NCBI RefSeq assembly: GCF_015557635.1
Contig: NZ_JADNOP010000007.1
Location: 1 to 64,000, forward strand
Direction of reading: 5' to 3'
Origin: Fusicatenibacter saccharivorans
GTDB lineage: Bacteria; Bacillota; Clostridia; Lachnospirales; Lachnospiraceae
DNA: 64,000 nucleotides
This document shows positions 24,955 to 33,506 of the stretch, piece by piece. The notes beneath the pieces were generated by a model. The model searched no databases and was not told the DNA's origin. It saw nothing but the letters and a program-made list of their open reading frames with translations. Each line of letters opens with the position of its first letter. Position 1 is the first letter of the stretch. Position numbers and translations under genes: made by a program.

Positions 24955-26637
24955 TTATGCCAGAATCGGTTTTAAAGCCTCTGCGAGTTTTTCTTTCTCT
25001 GCTTCTGCCTCTGCCAGATCCTTACCAAGTGTTGTGTAGTATACTTTGATCTTCGGCTCTGTTCCGGACGGGCGGACGATAACGGTTTCACCGTTTGCCA
25101 GTTTGTAGATCAGAACGTTTGCGGATGGGAGTCCGGTCTCTTCTGGTTTCTCGTAATCGGTTACTTTGACAACAGTGGAACCTGCGATCTCGGTCAGCGG
25201 CTGTTTTCTGAGGCCATCCATGATGCCGGCCATCTTGTCCATTCCGCTCAGACCCGGGAATTCGAAGCTGTCTACTTTGTTCAGGTAACGGCCGTACTCA
25301 GCATAGATCTCTTCCAGTCTCTGTTTCAGAGAGCTTCCGATGCTTCTGTAGTAAGCTGCCATCTCGCAGATCAGCATGGAGCCGATGACTGCGTCTTTAT
25401 CTCTTACATACGGGCCAGCCAGGTATCCGTAGCTCTCCTCGAATCCGAAGATGAAGCGGTCTACTTCGCCGTCTGCCTCAAGGTTTGCAATCTGATCGCC
25501 GATCCATTTGAATCCGGTCAGAACGCTGCGGAGTTCCACGCCGTAGTGCTCTGCAACAGCATCTGCCAGCGGTGTGGATACGATGGATTTGACAGCAACC
25601 GGTTTCTCCGGCATGGTGCCTTTCTCGATGCGGCCTGCGCAGATGTAGTCGAGAAGCAGAACGCCGACTTCATTTCCGGTTACCAGCTCATAACTTCCAT
25701 CCGGGCATTTCATGGCGATACCAACGCGGTCTGCATCCGGGTCGGTTGCCAGCATCAGGTCTGCGCCGGTCTCTTTTGCAAGATCCAGGCCTTTTTCCAG
25801 TGCAGCAAAGATTTCCGGGTTCGGATAGCTGCAGGTGGTGAAGTATCCGTTCGGATACTCCTGCTCCGGAACGATGGTGATATCAGTGATGCCGATGTCT
25901 TTTAATACACGGGTAACCGGTACAAGACCAGATCCGTTCAGCGGGCTGTAAACGAGTTTCAGTCCAGCGGTCTTGCAGAGGCCTGAACGAACCTGACGGG
26001 ATTCGATGGCTTCGTACAGTGCATTCTTGCAGTCATCGCCGACGAAACGGATCAGTCCCTCTTCTACTCCCTGTGCAAACGGCATATATTTTACGCCGGT
26101 CAGGATATCGGTTTTCTGAATCTCTGCGTATACGATTGCTGCAGCATCATCGGTCATCTGGCATCCGTCCGGGCCGTAGGCTTTGTAGCCGTTGTATTTT
26201 GCCGGGTTGTGGGATGCAGTTACCATGATACCTGCATTGCAGTTATAGTAACGGGTTGCAAAGGAAAGTGCCGGTACCGGCATCAGTGCATCGTAAATTC
26301 TGACTTTGATTCCGTTTGCAGCCAGAACGCCTGCTGCTGTTTTTGCGAAAACATCGCTCTTGATACGGCTGTCATAGCTGATGGCTACGGTCTGGTTTCC
26401 GCCCTGTGTTTTTACCCAGTTTGCAAGGCCCTGTGTTGCCTGACGCACTACATAGATATTCATACGGTTTGTTCCTGCGCCAAGTACACCACGAAGTCCT
26501 GCGGTTCCGAATTTCAGAGATACAGCAAAACGGTCCTTGATCTCCTCATCGTTTCCTTCAATCCGTGCCAGCTCCGGGTTCAGATCTGCGTCTTCCAGAT
26601 CAGCTGCCAGCCATCTCTTATACTCTTCCAGATACAT
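24955..26637 (-). CDS. Alpha-phosphoglucomutase/phosphomannomutase
   Basis: A 560-residue alpha-D-phosphohexomutase that interconverts sugar 1- and 6-phosphates, here most likely glucose. All four family loops are present: the phosphoserine loop VTASHNPAKYNGYK, the metal loop DPDADRVGIA, the sugar-specificity loop GFEESYGYL and the phosphate-binding loop RPSGTEPKIK. The length and GFEES motif fit the PgcA-type enzymes of Firmicutes, which supply glucose 1-phosphate for glycolipid and polysaccharide synthesis or handle it after phosphorolysis. AGGAG precedes ATG 26637. A 142-bp inverted-repeat element lies 32 nt upstream of the start, in the leader. Confidence 0.95.
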   Translation of the reverse strand: MYLEEYKRWLAADLEDADLNPELARIEGNDEEIKDRFAVSLKFGTAGLRGVLGAGTNRMNIYVVRQATQGLANWVKTQGGNQTVAISYDSRIKSDVFAKTAAGVLAANGIKVRIYDALMPVPALSFATRYYNCNAGIMVTASHNPAKYNGYKAYGPDGCQMTDDAAAIVYAEIQKTDILTGVKYMPFAQGVEEGLIRFVGDDCKNALYEAIESRQVRSGLCKTAGLKLVYSPLNGSGLVPVTRVLKDIGITDITIVPEQEYPNGYFTTCSYPNPEIFAALEKGLDLAKETGADLMLATDPDADRVGIAMKCPDGSYELVTGNEVGVLLLDYICAGRIEKGTMPEKPVAVKSIVSTPLADAVAEHYGVELRSVLTGFKWIGDQIANLEADGEVDRFIFGFEESYGYLAGPYVRDKDAVIGSMLICEMAAYYRSIGSSLKQRLEEIYAEYGRYLNKVDSFEFPGLSGMDKMAGIMDGLRKQPLTEIAGSTVVKVTDYEKPEETGLPSANVLIYKLANGETVIVRPSGTEPKIKVYYTTLGKDLAEAEAEKEKLAEALKPILA

Positions 26638-26668
26638 ATCTTTTTTTCTCCTGTTCTATTCTTTATTT

Positions 26669-26810
26669 GTAACTATTCAGCGCCATGCGAAAGAGAAGAA
26701 AATCGTGAATCATGCTTGCATGAATGCGCGGTTTTCTGGAATTTCATATGGCGAGAAGCAACATCGAGATGCAGCGCAAGCGGAATCGAGATGGGGTTCT
26801 GAATAGTTAC
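26669..26810. repeat. 142-bp element with 12-bp terminal inverted repeats
   Basis: GTAACTATTCAG (26669-26680) is mirrored exactly by CTGAATAGTTAC (26799-26810). The interior includes a perfect palindrome TCATGCTTGCATGA. No transposase is encoded. The form is that of a MITE or other dispersed palindromic repeat. From memory, similar sequences recur between genes in Blautia-type genomes, often annotated as short spurious ORFs. It lies in the leader of the phosphoglucomutase gene. Confidence 0.6.
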
Positions 26811-27179
26811 CTTTCTTTTATGTCTCACTCTTATGTCCCCATGTAGCGCCACATAAATGTATGTATAGTCATAATATACCATAACTGTCCCAAAACAGCA
26901 ATTATTTTTGGTAATTTAAGCAAAATTTTACCGATTCTTTTTCTCTTTTTTCGACTCTATCCGCCGTTTTCAGACAGAATTAGCTAAAACTCTTTTCGTC
27001 CAGCCATATCTTTTTGTCATTCGAATATAAAATTCCCGCTGCAAGTTATCCTTGCATTTTTCCATAATGATAATATTATTGTTCCAACTAATTTCTCGCA
27101 CCAGTGGTGCGAGTTTCTATCCTTCCGACAACTTTCCATTCCGACAAGCTCTGGTAATTATGATATCGCTTAGTGGGTT
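26811..27179. other. Gene-free AT-rich stretch
   Basis: No convincing coding region is seen. It must hold the phosphoglucomutase promoter unless the repeat element supplies it. Several TATTAT/TATACA-like minus-strand boxes occur near 26860-26880, but none has a good -35. A hairpin CTCGCACC-agt-GGTGCGAG (27095-27113) is the only clear structure. Confidence 0.5.
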
Positions 27180-27230
27180 ACAAAAGCAGAAATCTGCACG
27201 TCTCGCGAAAACGCAAATTTCTGCTTTTGT
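27173..27230 (-). terminator. Terminator after the SGNH hydrolase gene
   Basis: A 13-bp perfect stem (27181-27193 with 27217-27229, core CAAAAGCAGAAAT) ends in TTTTGTAAC on the minus strand, 20 nt after the hydrolase stop. Confidence 0.6.
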
Positions 27231-27250
27231 TATGGTATTTATATTAGTTT

Positions 27251-27919
27251 TTATTCCTCTCCCGGTCTGTGATTGTAGTCAAATCCGCATTTCTCCAAAA
27301 ACGCCCGCGCAATCACGGTTGCACCGATCTGGTTCGGGTGAATCCGATCCCATGCAATGTAGGAAGAATGACGGTATTGGAAGTAATCATTAAAAACAGC
27401 CTGCAGATCGATAAAACAGCAGCCATATTTTTCGGCCAGCTCACGGCAGATTGCCCCATACGTATCCATACGTTTTCTCATCCAGTCCTCTGCATTTGGC
27501 TCCATATAATATGGGGTCATGAGAAAAACACCTTTTACGTTATCTTTTACGGAGAGAATCATCTGTTCGACGTTAGAACGGTACTCCTCCGGAGATACCT
27601 GGACATCCGGCATAGCCGGGCTGTCGAACTGTCTCCAGACATCGTTGATACCGATGCAAATAGAAACCCAGTCCGGGTTCAGGGAAACAACGTCGCGGTC
27701 AAACCGCTGCAGCAGATCGCGGCTTGTGTTTCCACTGATACCGGAGTTTGTCACACGAATGTATACCTCCGGGTAAAATGCAGACAGCATGTTCTCAACA
27801 ATTCTGACGTAGCTCTTTCCGACATTTTCAAATAAACCTTCCCCCACCGGCTGTGCACTCTCCATATCCGTTACGGAATCCCCTGCAAATACAATCCGGT
27901 CCATGTGTTTAAAAATCAT
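27251..27919 (-). CDS. SGNH/GDSL-type esterase or lipase
   Basis: A 222-residue cytoplasmic SGNH hydrolase. Catalytic Ser lies in FAGDSVTDM near residue 15, the oxyanion Gly in NSGISGNTSRDLL, Asn in GINDVWRQ, and the Asp-His pair in WDRIHPNQIG. All four blocks are intact. Such enzymes remove acyl or acetyl groups, often from carbohydrates. The substrate is unknown. I used ATG 27919, behind GGGAGG, over a start 23 codons upstream. It is monocistronic between two terminators. Confidence 0.92.
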   Translation of the reverse strand: MIFKHMDRIVFAGDSVTDMESAQPVGEGLFENVGKSYVRIVENMLSAFYPEVYIRVTNSGISGNTSRDLLQRFDRDVVSLNPDWVSICIGINDVWRQFDSPAMPDVQVSPEEYRSNVEQMILSVKDNVKGVFLMTPYYMEPNAEDWMRKRMDTYGAICRELAEKYGCCFIDLQAVFNDYFQYRHSSYIAWDRIHPNQIGATVIARAFLEKCGFDYNHRPGEE

Positions 27920-28002
27920 TTTTTTGCCTCCCATAAATTTAGAAAAACCATCTGAACCCATTATAGTCTTACAGTTTCGACCGTGCAAGGCAAATTTTGT
28001 GT

Positions 28003-28050
28003 AAAAAAATCCGGCCGCGAAACACTGTTTTTCAGTGCCCCGCAGCCGGG
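28003..28050 (-). terminator. Terminator of the TRAP transporter operon
   Basis: A GC-rich stem (CCGGCTGCG...CGCGGCCGG on the minus strand) closing on an inner CACTG/CAGTG hairpin is followed by seven T, 18 nt after the DctP stop. Confidence 0.85.
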
Positions 28051-28067
28051 AATTTCATTTTCTTTTC

Positions 28068-29099
28068 TTACTCAATTCCATCCATATACGCATTGTAAAT
28101 CGCCGGATCAATATTCTCTTTGATCGACTCATACACGCTCTGGGATGCCTCGCGGATGTCAGCTCTTGTCTGGTCATCGAGTGTCAGAATCTTCGTTCCG
28201 CTCTCCTCGATTTTCGCGATCTTGTCGACAATACGGGCATCGGACTGCTCTCTTGCGTACTCGGTCGCAATCTTTGCAGCCTCAGTCATAATCTCCTGCT
28301 CGTCCTCCGACAGATCCTTGAAGAAATCGTCGTTGACAATCAGGGAAATCAGATGCGGCAGATGGTTCGTTTCCACTACGTAATCCTGCTGCTCATACAG
28401 GTTATTCGAAACGATAACCTCATACGGGTTCTCCTGCGCATCAATCGTATGCTGCTGCAGGCCGATATAAACCTCACTGAAGCTCATCGGCGTCGGGTTG
28501 GCACCGATGGCTTTCCAGAATGCCAGATGGTAGCTGTTCTCCATGGTACGGATCTTCTGGCCTTTGAAATCCGAAAAGCTGTAAACCGGCTTATTCGTAC
28601 TCATGACACGAAATCCCTGATCCGCCATGCCGAGCAGGTGATAGCCGCCCTCTGTGTAAACATTGCTGATCAGATCGTAAAACTCCGGATTATCAATCTT
28701 CTCACGGCATTCATCGAGAGAATCAAACACACACGGCAGATCAAACACGGCAAGATCCCCCATAAAGGAAACCTGCGGTGCCGTATTCTGTACGACAAAC
28801 GGAATATCGCCGTCGGCACACGTTTCCAGCAGATCGCGGTCGCCGCCGAGCGTTGAGTTTGCGTAAACCTGAATTTTCATTTTACCGTCGCTCAGCTCCG
28901 AAATCTCTTCCGCGAACTTCTCGGCAAAAATCTGTGTTACCGTGTCCTCCGGGCTCGCCGTTGCCAGCGGCCAGGAATAGCGCTGTGTCGTCTCTCCCTC
29001 GGAAGAGCCGCAGCCGGCAAGCGATGCGCCAAGCGCAACGACAACAGCAAGTACCGTCGCTGTTCGGAAAAGCTTTTTATTTTTTGTCATCTTTTTCAT
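28068..29099 (-). CDS. dctP: TRAP transporter substrate-binding lipoprotein DctP
   Basis: A 343-residue TRAP solute receptor. The signal peptide with lipobox SLAGC is followed by the DctP fold. The conserved segment MSFSEVYIGLQQHTIDAQENP and the substrate-anchoring Arg region GQKIRTMENSYHLAFWKAIG indicate binding of an organic acid through a salt bridge. I started at 29099 (GGAGG upstream). It is the third gene after the small and large membrane subunits. Position behind aroD and the MFS gene suggests quinate, shikimate or a related cyclic carboxylate as ligand; this is inference. Confidence 0.93.
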   Translation of the reverse strand: MKKMTKNKKLFRTATVLAVVVALGASLAGCGSSEGETTQRYSWPLATASPEDTVTQIFAEKFAEEISELSDGKMKIQVYANSTLGGDRDLLETCADGDIPFVVQNTAPQVSFMGDLAVFDLPCVFDSLDECREKIDNPEFYDLISNVYTEGGYHLLGMADQGFRVMSTNKPVYSFSDFKGQKIRTMENSYHLAFWKAIGANPTPMSFSEVYIGLQQHTIDAQENPYEVIVSNNLYEQQDYVVETNHLPHLISLIVNDDFFKDLSEDEQEIMTEAAKIATEYAREQSDARIVDKIAKIEESGTKILTLDDQTRADIREASQSVYESIKENIDPAIYNAYMDGIE

Positions 29100-29115
29100 T
29101 GTCCTTCGCTCCTCC

Positions 29116-30405
29116 TTATAAAATTCCAATCGAAATCGCCGGAATAAACGTAATCAGCAGCAGTGCCACAAGAAAGAAACCGATCATCGGCATAGCCTTC
29201 TTTGCGATCTGCATGACCGGAACCTCGGTCAGGGAGCTTGCCACGAACAGGTTGACGCCGATCGGCGGTGTTACGAAGCCGATCGCCAGGTTGACAACCA
29301 TGATCACACCAAACTGAATCGGATCCATACCGATTGCCTGTACGATCGGCAGCAGGATCGGGGTCAGAATCAGGATTGCCGGTGTGGTATCCATCACCAT
29401 TCCGACAATCAGCAGGAATACATTGATGATCAGAAGGATCGCAACCGGGCTGTGGAAGTTGTTCAGAATGAATTCGCTGACCGTCTGCGGTACCTGCATC
29501 AGCGTCAGCACACGGGAAAATGCCGTCGATGCCGCCAGGATGAACAGGATCGGGGTGAAGGTACGAATCGCCTCAACCAGAATGGACCAGATGTCGCGGA
29601 TGTGGATACTCCTGTACACAAAAAGGCTGATAATCAGTGCATAGAATACGGAGATAACAGCCGCCTCGGTCGGGGAAGCAACGCCGCTGTAGATACAGCC
29701 GAGGATAATCACCGGGCTGAGTAATGCAAAAAAGCTCTCTCTTAAAACGCGAAGCAAACCTTTGTCATGCAACGTTTTGACTTCTGCATGAATCTTCTCT
29801 TTGTCCTCCCCATACCGTTTGCAGTGATAAACGGCATAAATCATCAGCAGCAGACCGATCATCAGACCCGGTACAATTCCGGCAAGAAACAGATCGCTGA
29901 CCGAAGCGCCGGAAGCCATACCGTACATGATGAACGGAATACTTGGCGGAATGATAACGCCAAGACCGCCGGCAACTGCCACAATCGCAGTGGAGAATGT
30001 CAGATCATAACCAAGCGTGGTCAGAATCGGGATCGTCATACTTCCGACCGCGGCAACGGTCGCCGGAGCGGAACCGGAGATCGCACCATAGAAGAGGCAG
30101 GTGACGATAACCGCACACGGCATACCCGCAGTAAATTTTCCAAGGAAATAGGCAAAGACGTCAAACAGCTTCTTGGAGATTCCTCCCTTTGCCATGATGA
30201 TACCGGAGAGAACGAACATCGGAACTGCCAGCAGGGGGAAGGAATCGAGTCCTCCGAACATGGCACGGATCAGATATTTGGCTCCTACCGTAAAAGACGG
30301 GTCAAACACCGACGGAAGCACAGATGTGATTCCAAGGGTAATCGATACCGGAACAGCGATGACCAGCAATGCAACAAAAATCAGAAATAATACTACGACC
30401 GGCAT
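29116..30405 (-). CDS. dctM: TRAP transporter large permease DctM
   Basis: A 429-residue membrane protein with about 12 helices, the ion-coupled transport subunit. Motifs include GSAPATVAAVGSMTIPIL, GVIIPPSIPFIMYG, MDTTPAILILTPILLPI and GFVTPPIGVNLFVAS, all typical of DctM. It begins on the stop codon of DctQ (TAATG overlap) and is followed by DctP after 16 nt. Confidence 0.96.
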   Translation of the reverse strand: MPVVVLFLIFVALLVIAVPVSITLGITSVLPSVFDPSFTVGAKYLIRAMFGGLDSFPLLAVPMFVLSGIIMAKGGISKKLFDVFAYFLGKFTAGMPCAVIVTCLFYGAISGSAPATVAAVGSMTIPILTTLGYDLTFSTAIVAVAGGLGVIIPPSIPFIMYGMASGASVSDLFLAGIVPGLMIGLLLMIYAVYHCKRYGEDKEKIHAEVKTLHDKGLLRVLRESFFALLSPVIILGCIYSGVASPTEAAVISVFYALIISLFVYRSIHIRDIWSILVEAIRTFTPILFILAASTAFSRVLTLMQVPQTVSEFILNNFHSPVAILLIINVFLLIVGMVMDTTPAILILTPILLPIVQAIGMDPIQFGVIMVVNLAIGFVTPPIGVNLFVASSLTEVPVMQIAKKAMPMIGFFLVALLLITFIPAISIGIL

Positions 30406-31037
30406 TAGCGTTCCTCCTCATTCGAATTTTTAATCGTATGGATGCGGTTGTCGATACCCGCGTTCAGAGCATTTTCTGTGGTGTTATCTGCTCCGGCATT
30501 TGCCTCGATGAAGGATTCCGGCGTATTTCGCTCCGGATGGGCTGGGTCGAAAACGTTCTCACCGCGTGCCACACGGAACTCGATCATCCACCGTTGCAGA
30601 ACGCGGAATGCAACCAGCACAAAGGAGACAAGCGGTGCTGCCTGGATAAAATACATCGGGATTTTGCAGGCTGGGGAAAGCTGGCCGCTTTTAACTGACG
30701 ACATCATATAAGAAAAAGCAAACGGAATCATATAGATGAAAAAAATCAGTTCAAATGTATGATTCACAATTTTGAAGATGGCTTTTCCTCTCCGCGGAAA
30801 AATCGCAACAAACTGCTCGATCTTGATGGAAAGGCATTTTTTGCTGCAGTAGCTGACGCTTAAAAAACCGCACCAGATAAAAATATATCTGGTCAGCTCT
30901 TCCGACCACGACAGCGACATGCCAAGAACGTAGCGGCAGAAAACCTGAATTCCCATGATCAGCGTCATGGCGATCAGACCGATCACAAGAAGAAATTCTT
31001 CCAAGTTTTCATCCAGCCAGTGAAATACTCTCTTCAT
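30405..31037 (-). CDS. dctQ: TRAP transporter small permease DctQ
   Basis: A 210-residue protein with four transmembrane helices and the DctQ segment VFCRYVLGMSLSWSEELTRYIFIW (from about residue 33). An unusually long polar C-terminal tail of about 55 residues (EFRVARGENVFDPAHPERN onward) extends past the last helix. The ATG at 31037 has GGAGG 10 nt upstream, which is better than two nearer alternatives. A terminator separates it from aroD, so expression may depend on read-through. Confidence 0.9.
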   Translation of the reverse strand: MKRVFHWLDENLEEFLLVIGLIAMTLIMGIQVFCRYVLGMSLSWSEELTRYIFIWCGFLSVSYCSKKCLSIKIEQFVAIFPRRGKAIFKIVNHTFELIFFIYMIPFAFSYMMSSVKSGQLSPACKIPMYFIQAAPLVSFVLVAFRVLQRWMIEFRVARGENVFDPAHPERNTPESFIEANAGADNTTENALNAGIDNRIHTIKNSNEEER

Positions 31038-31076
31038 AAAAGGCATACCTCCGTTAAATTTATAACAGAACAATAA

Positions 31077-31128
31077 TACAAAAGGGACATCGGCATCAAC
31101 AGCAAAGCTAAAAATACCGGTGTCCCCT
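31077..31128 (-). terminator. Terminator or attenuator between aroD and dctQ
   Basis: GGGACA and CGG (31084-31093) pair with CCG and TGTCCC (31117-31126). On the minus strand TTTTGTATT follows. No strong promoter is visible before dctQ, so this may attenuate rather than separate the operon. Confidence 0.65.
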
Positions 31129-31141
31129 AAAGAAAAAACGG

Positions 31142-31903
31142 TTACATGGCTTTGTGAAGCAGATCCAGAACGGTGCTCAGATCATTCACACCCATCTGAC
31201 CCGGTGCGGATGCTTTCTTTGCCGCGCCGAAGGTCATGGAAGAGCCAAACACCTCACCGCAAAGACGGCTGATCACGCCGGTGCCTGCCATCGACATGGT
31301 GATGATCGGTCTGTCCGCATAATTGGTGGTCATTTCCTCTGTTGCCGCAAGCAGGGTCAGAACGTCTTTCTTATTCTGCGGCATAACAGCGATCTTCGGA
31401 ATATCTGCGTTCATATCCTGCATTTTGCGCAGTCTGTAGATGATGTCTGCTTTTGCAGGAGTTTTGAAGAAATCATGGTTGGAAGCAACAACCTTTACGC
31501 CTGCAGCGTGTGCGCCGTCGATGATTTTCTTTACGATCTCATCTCCGGTGAAGATCTCAACGTCGATCAGATCAACGTATCCGGTCTGTGCTGCCTTGAT
31601 GTTCAGCTCAGCGTATGCTTCCGGCTCGATAGCTTTCTCGCCGCCCTCTTTGGAGGTACGAAACGTCATCAGAATCGGAATATTGCCGAGTGCTGCACGA
31701 AGGTCTTTTAATGCATCTTCTACCTGTGCGAAGTCGAATACGCCTTCAAACCAGTCTACACGCCACTCTACAACGTCAACCGGAATCGAATGGAAGGTTT
31801 TTGCTTCTTCGATGATATCGTTTTTAGTAACTCCTACGATCGGAACGATGATCTTCGGTGCACCGGCACCGATTTCAATATCACGAACTTTTACTGTATT
31901 CAT
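31142..31903 (-). CDS. aroD: Type I 3-dehydroquinate dehydratase
   Basis: A 253-residue enzyme converting 3-dehydroquinate to 3-dehydroshikimate through a Schiff base. Catalytic His143 is in SNHDFFKTP and the Schiff-base Lys170 in IPKIAVMP. The substrate-binding EWRVDWFE (46-53) and C-terminal SAPGQMGVNDL are present. Type I enzymes work in biosynthesis or catabolism. Association here with a YdiN-like permease, two YdiB-type dehydrogenases and a LysR regulator favours quinate/shikimate catabolism. AGAAGGAAAAACAC precedes the ATG. Confidence 0.96.
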   Translation of the reverse strand: MNTVKVRDIEIGAGAPKIIVPIVGVTKNDIIEEAKTFHSIPVDVVEWRVDWFEGVFDFAQVEDALKDLRAALGNIPILMTFRTSKEGGEKAIEPEAYAELNIKAAQTGYVDLIDVEIFTGDEIVKKIIDGAHAAGVKVVASNHDFFKTPAKADIIYRLRKMQDMNADIPKIAVMPQNKKDVLTLLAATEEMTTNYADRPIITMSMAGTGVISRLCGEVFGSSMTFGAAKKASAPGQMGVNDLSTVLDLLHKAM

Positions 31904-31927
31904 GTGTTTTTCCTTCTTTCTTCAATA

Positions 31928-32011
31928 TTAACCCTGACTTTTCTTTTGCAGGCTTTTCTTTTTCACGCCCGGATTACTTGGCTCTTCGTACTCCGCAATC
32001 CTTAATCTCAT
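31928..32011 (-). CDS. Possible 27-aa basic peptide between MFS gene and aroD
   Basis: An ATG one base after the MFS stop opens a 27-codon frame, MRLRIAEYEEPSNPGVKKKS and seven more residues, ending 24 nt before aroD. The C-terminal third is Lys/Gln/Ser-rich. The ribosome site is weak (AGGA inside the MFS stop region). It fills an otherwise empty gap and would be translated by re-initiation. It could equally be chance; I know no family for it. Confidence 0.25.
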   Translation of the reverse strand: MRLRIAEYEEPSNPGVKKKSLQKKSQG

Positions 32012-32012
32012 T

Positions 32013-33227
32013 TTAGTTGTCCTGCTGTGCAAGTTCAACCATTTTTTTATAGCGAATGTTTACAAACAGTCCAAGTGCAACGCCAACTGCGGTCAGAACG
32101 ATGTTCATGGTCATAACGCCGGACGGCTGCATTTTAGATGCTGCGGTCAGGATGGTGTAGTTGCAAAGAGAAGATGCAATCATAACCAATGCGGTTACGG
32201 TTCCTTTGATTTTCGGGAACAGCATATTGCAAACGGAAGTTGCGATCTGAAGCAGTCCGCCTGCGCCTGCCCATCCGATAATGAAAGCACCGGCAATCAT
32301 CAGCGGTTTGCTCTGTCCCATCAGGACAGCAATCATAGTTACAAGGCAAATGGCCGGGTAAACAACGATGAAACGAACATCTTTGATTTTTCTGGTCAGG
32401 AACGCTGTTACGATCAGTGCCAGCATGGTTCCTGCAGAATAATAGGTCTGCATGATGGACGGATCAGCCCAGCCTACATTCTCTTTTGCAAAGTTCTGTG
32501 CACAGTTCAGCCACAGCTGGAAGGTACCGGTGCAGGTGAATCCGATCAGGATCATGGCGATGGATTCGAAGGAGAAATGTGTATGTTTCAGACTGTCGAT
32601 CAGGCCCTCTTTTTTGCCGGATGCTTTCTGGTCAGCGTCTGGCAGCGGGAACAGGAATACCAGTACAAAAAGTACGATATAAGCAATTCCGCATCCGTAG
32701 AATAACGGATTGTAGGAGGTAAGGCCTGCTGCTGTAGAAGTAACAGCTACACCAAGAACAAATGGAAGCAGCATCTGAGCGATTGCGATGAAGAATTTGA
32801 TTCCCATGGTAGCAACGCCAGGAGCTTTGTAAATAATCTCGGATACTGCCGGGTAAATACCGGTATCCAGGAAGGAGTTTGCGATACCGCCGATGATGGC
32901 GCATACGTAAGCGATGGTGTAACCGCCGTGTGTTCCTGCATTAAATGCAAGAGCAAGGCCGATCAGGTAAATTGCATAGGAAGCACTTCCGATTGCAGTG
33001 GAAATGCGGCGTCCGAGTTTGTCGGACAGAGGACCTGCAAATGGCAGTGCGATCAGACGGCCAAGACCGAGTGCTGCGGAAATTGCGGTAATTGCCATTG
33101 CTTCCACTCCCCAAGCTGCTGCCAGAGCCTCTTTGATGACTGCCTGGCCCAGGATGGAGCATCCAACACCGTGGATAAAGTAGTTCAAGTACAGAATTAA
33201 TGCACTTGGCAGGTATTTCTTGTTCAT
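32013..33227 (-). CDS. MFS permease, YdiM/YdiN-like
   Basis: A 404-residue, 12-helix major facilitator. The loop 2-3 motif is GRLIALPFAGPLSDKLGRR, and IANSFLDTGIYPAVSEI (about residues 113-129) closely matches the E. coli YdiN/YdiM subgroup as I recall it, whose genes sit beside ydiB and aroD in E. coli. Quinate or shikimate is therefore a plausible substrate, but not shown. I started at 33227 behind AAAGGAG rather than 29 codons upstream. The gene is divergent from the LysR gene and probably leads the MFS-aroD-TRAP transcript. Confidence 0.88.
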   Translation of the reverse strand: MNKKYLPSALILYLNYFIHGVGCSILGQAVIKEALAAAWGVEAMAITAISAALGLGRLIALPFAGPLSDKLGRRISTAIGSASYAIYLIGLALAFNAGTHGGYTIAYVCAIIGGIANSFLDTGIYPAVSEIIYKAPGVATMGIKFFIAIAQMLLPFVLGVAVTSTAAGLTSYNPLFYGCGIAYIVLFVLVFLFPLPDADQKASGKKEGLIDSLKHTHFSFESIAMILIGFTCTGTFQLWLNCAQNFAKENVGWADPSIMQTYYSAGTMLALIVTAFLTRKIKDVRFIVVYPAICLVTMIAVLMGQSKPLMIAGAFIIGWAGAGGLLQIATSVCNMLFPKIKGTVTALVMIASSLCNYTILTAASKMQPSGVMTMNIVLTAVGVALGLFVNIRYKKMVELAQQDN

Positions 33228-33300
33228 GGTTTCTCTCCTTTTTAAATAGATTATGTTGAGGTCAAATTGTCTTTTTCCTCTGTTCGGTTCATCCTTTTGT

Positions 33301-33352
33301 TTTGTCACAAACAACAGATTACCAGTTTCGTGAATGTTAAAAAAATAACATT
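33301..33352. promoter_or_regulatory. Control region of the MFS-aroD operon: shared box and LysR-type palindrome
   Basis: Two elements are adjacent. 33301-33323 starts with the palindrome TTTGTCACAAA and ends GATTACC. It recurs with few changes at 34474-34496, before the enoate reductase gene. 33333-33352 is AATGTTA-N6-TAACATT, a LysR-type inverted repeat. On the minus strand TGGTAATCT (33316-33324) would serve as an extended -10 with the palindrome at the -35 position, as in LysR-activated promoters. Confidence 0.55.
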
Positions 33353-33409
33353 TGCCTTTATTTTAACAGTGAAAACGTGTACGGTCTAATGCTTTTAAAG
33401 GAAAAAACC

Positions 33410-33439
33410 AATGCATTGAATGCATTGATGTGGTATACT
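33410..33439 (+). promoter_or_regulatory. Promoter of the LysR gene with tandem AATGCATT palindromes
   Basis: AATGCATT occurs twice (33410-33417 and 33419-33426), each self-complementary, directly upstream of an extended -10 TGGTATACT (33431-33439). Occupation would cover the -35 region, consistent with autorepression. Confidence 0.5.
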
Positions 33440-33506
33440 TGAGTTATCATAATAAGAGGAAGCAAAGACTTTCTTACGGAATCATTTTTTCAGGAGGAAA
33501 AACCAC

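Noticed and set aside
26673-26882. A 69-codon minus-strand frame before the phosphoglucomutase gene
   Set aside because: It lies largely within the 142-bp inverted-repeat element and has no ribosome site. Such frames arise from the repeat and are probably not translated.
27095-27113. CTCGCACC/GGTGCGAG hairpin as a terminator or riboswitch part
   Set aside because: It lacks a T-run and any conserved riboswitch core, and no gene ends or starts close by.
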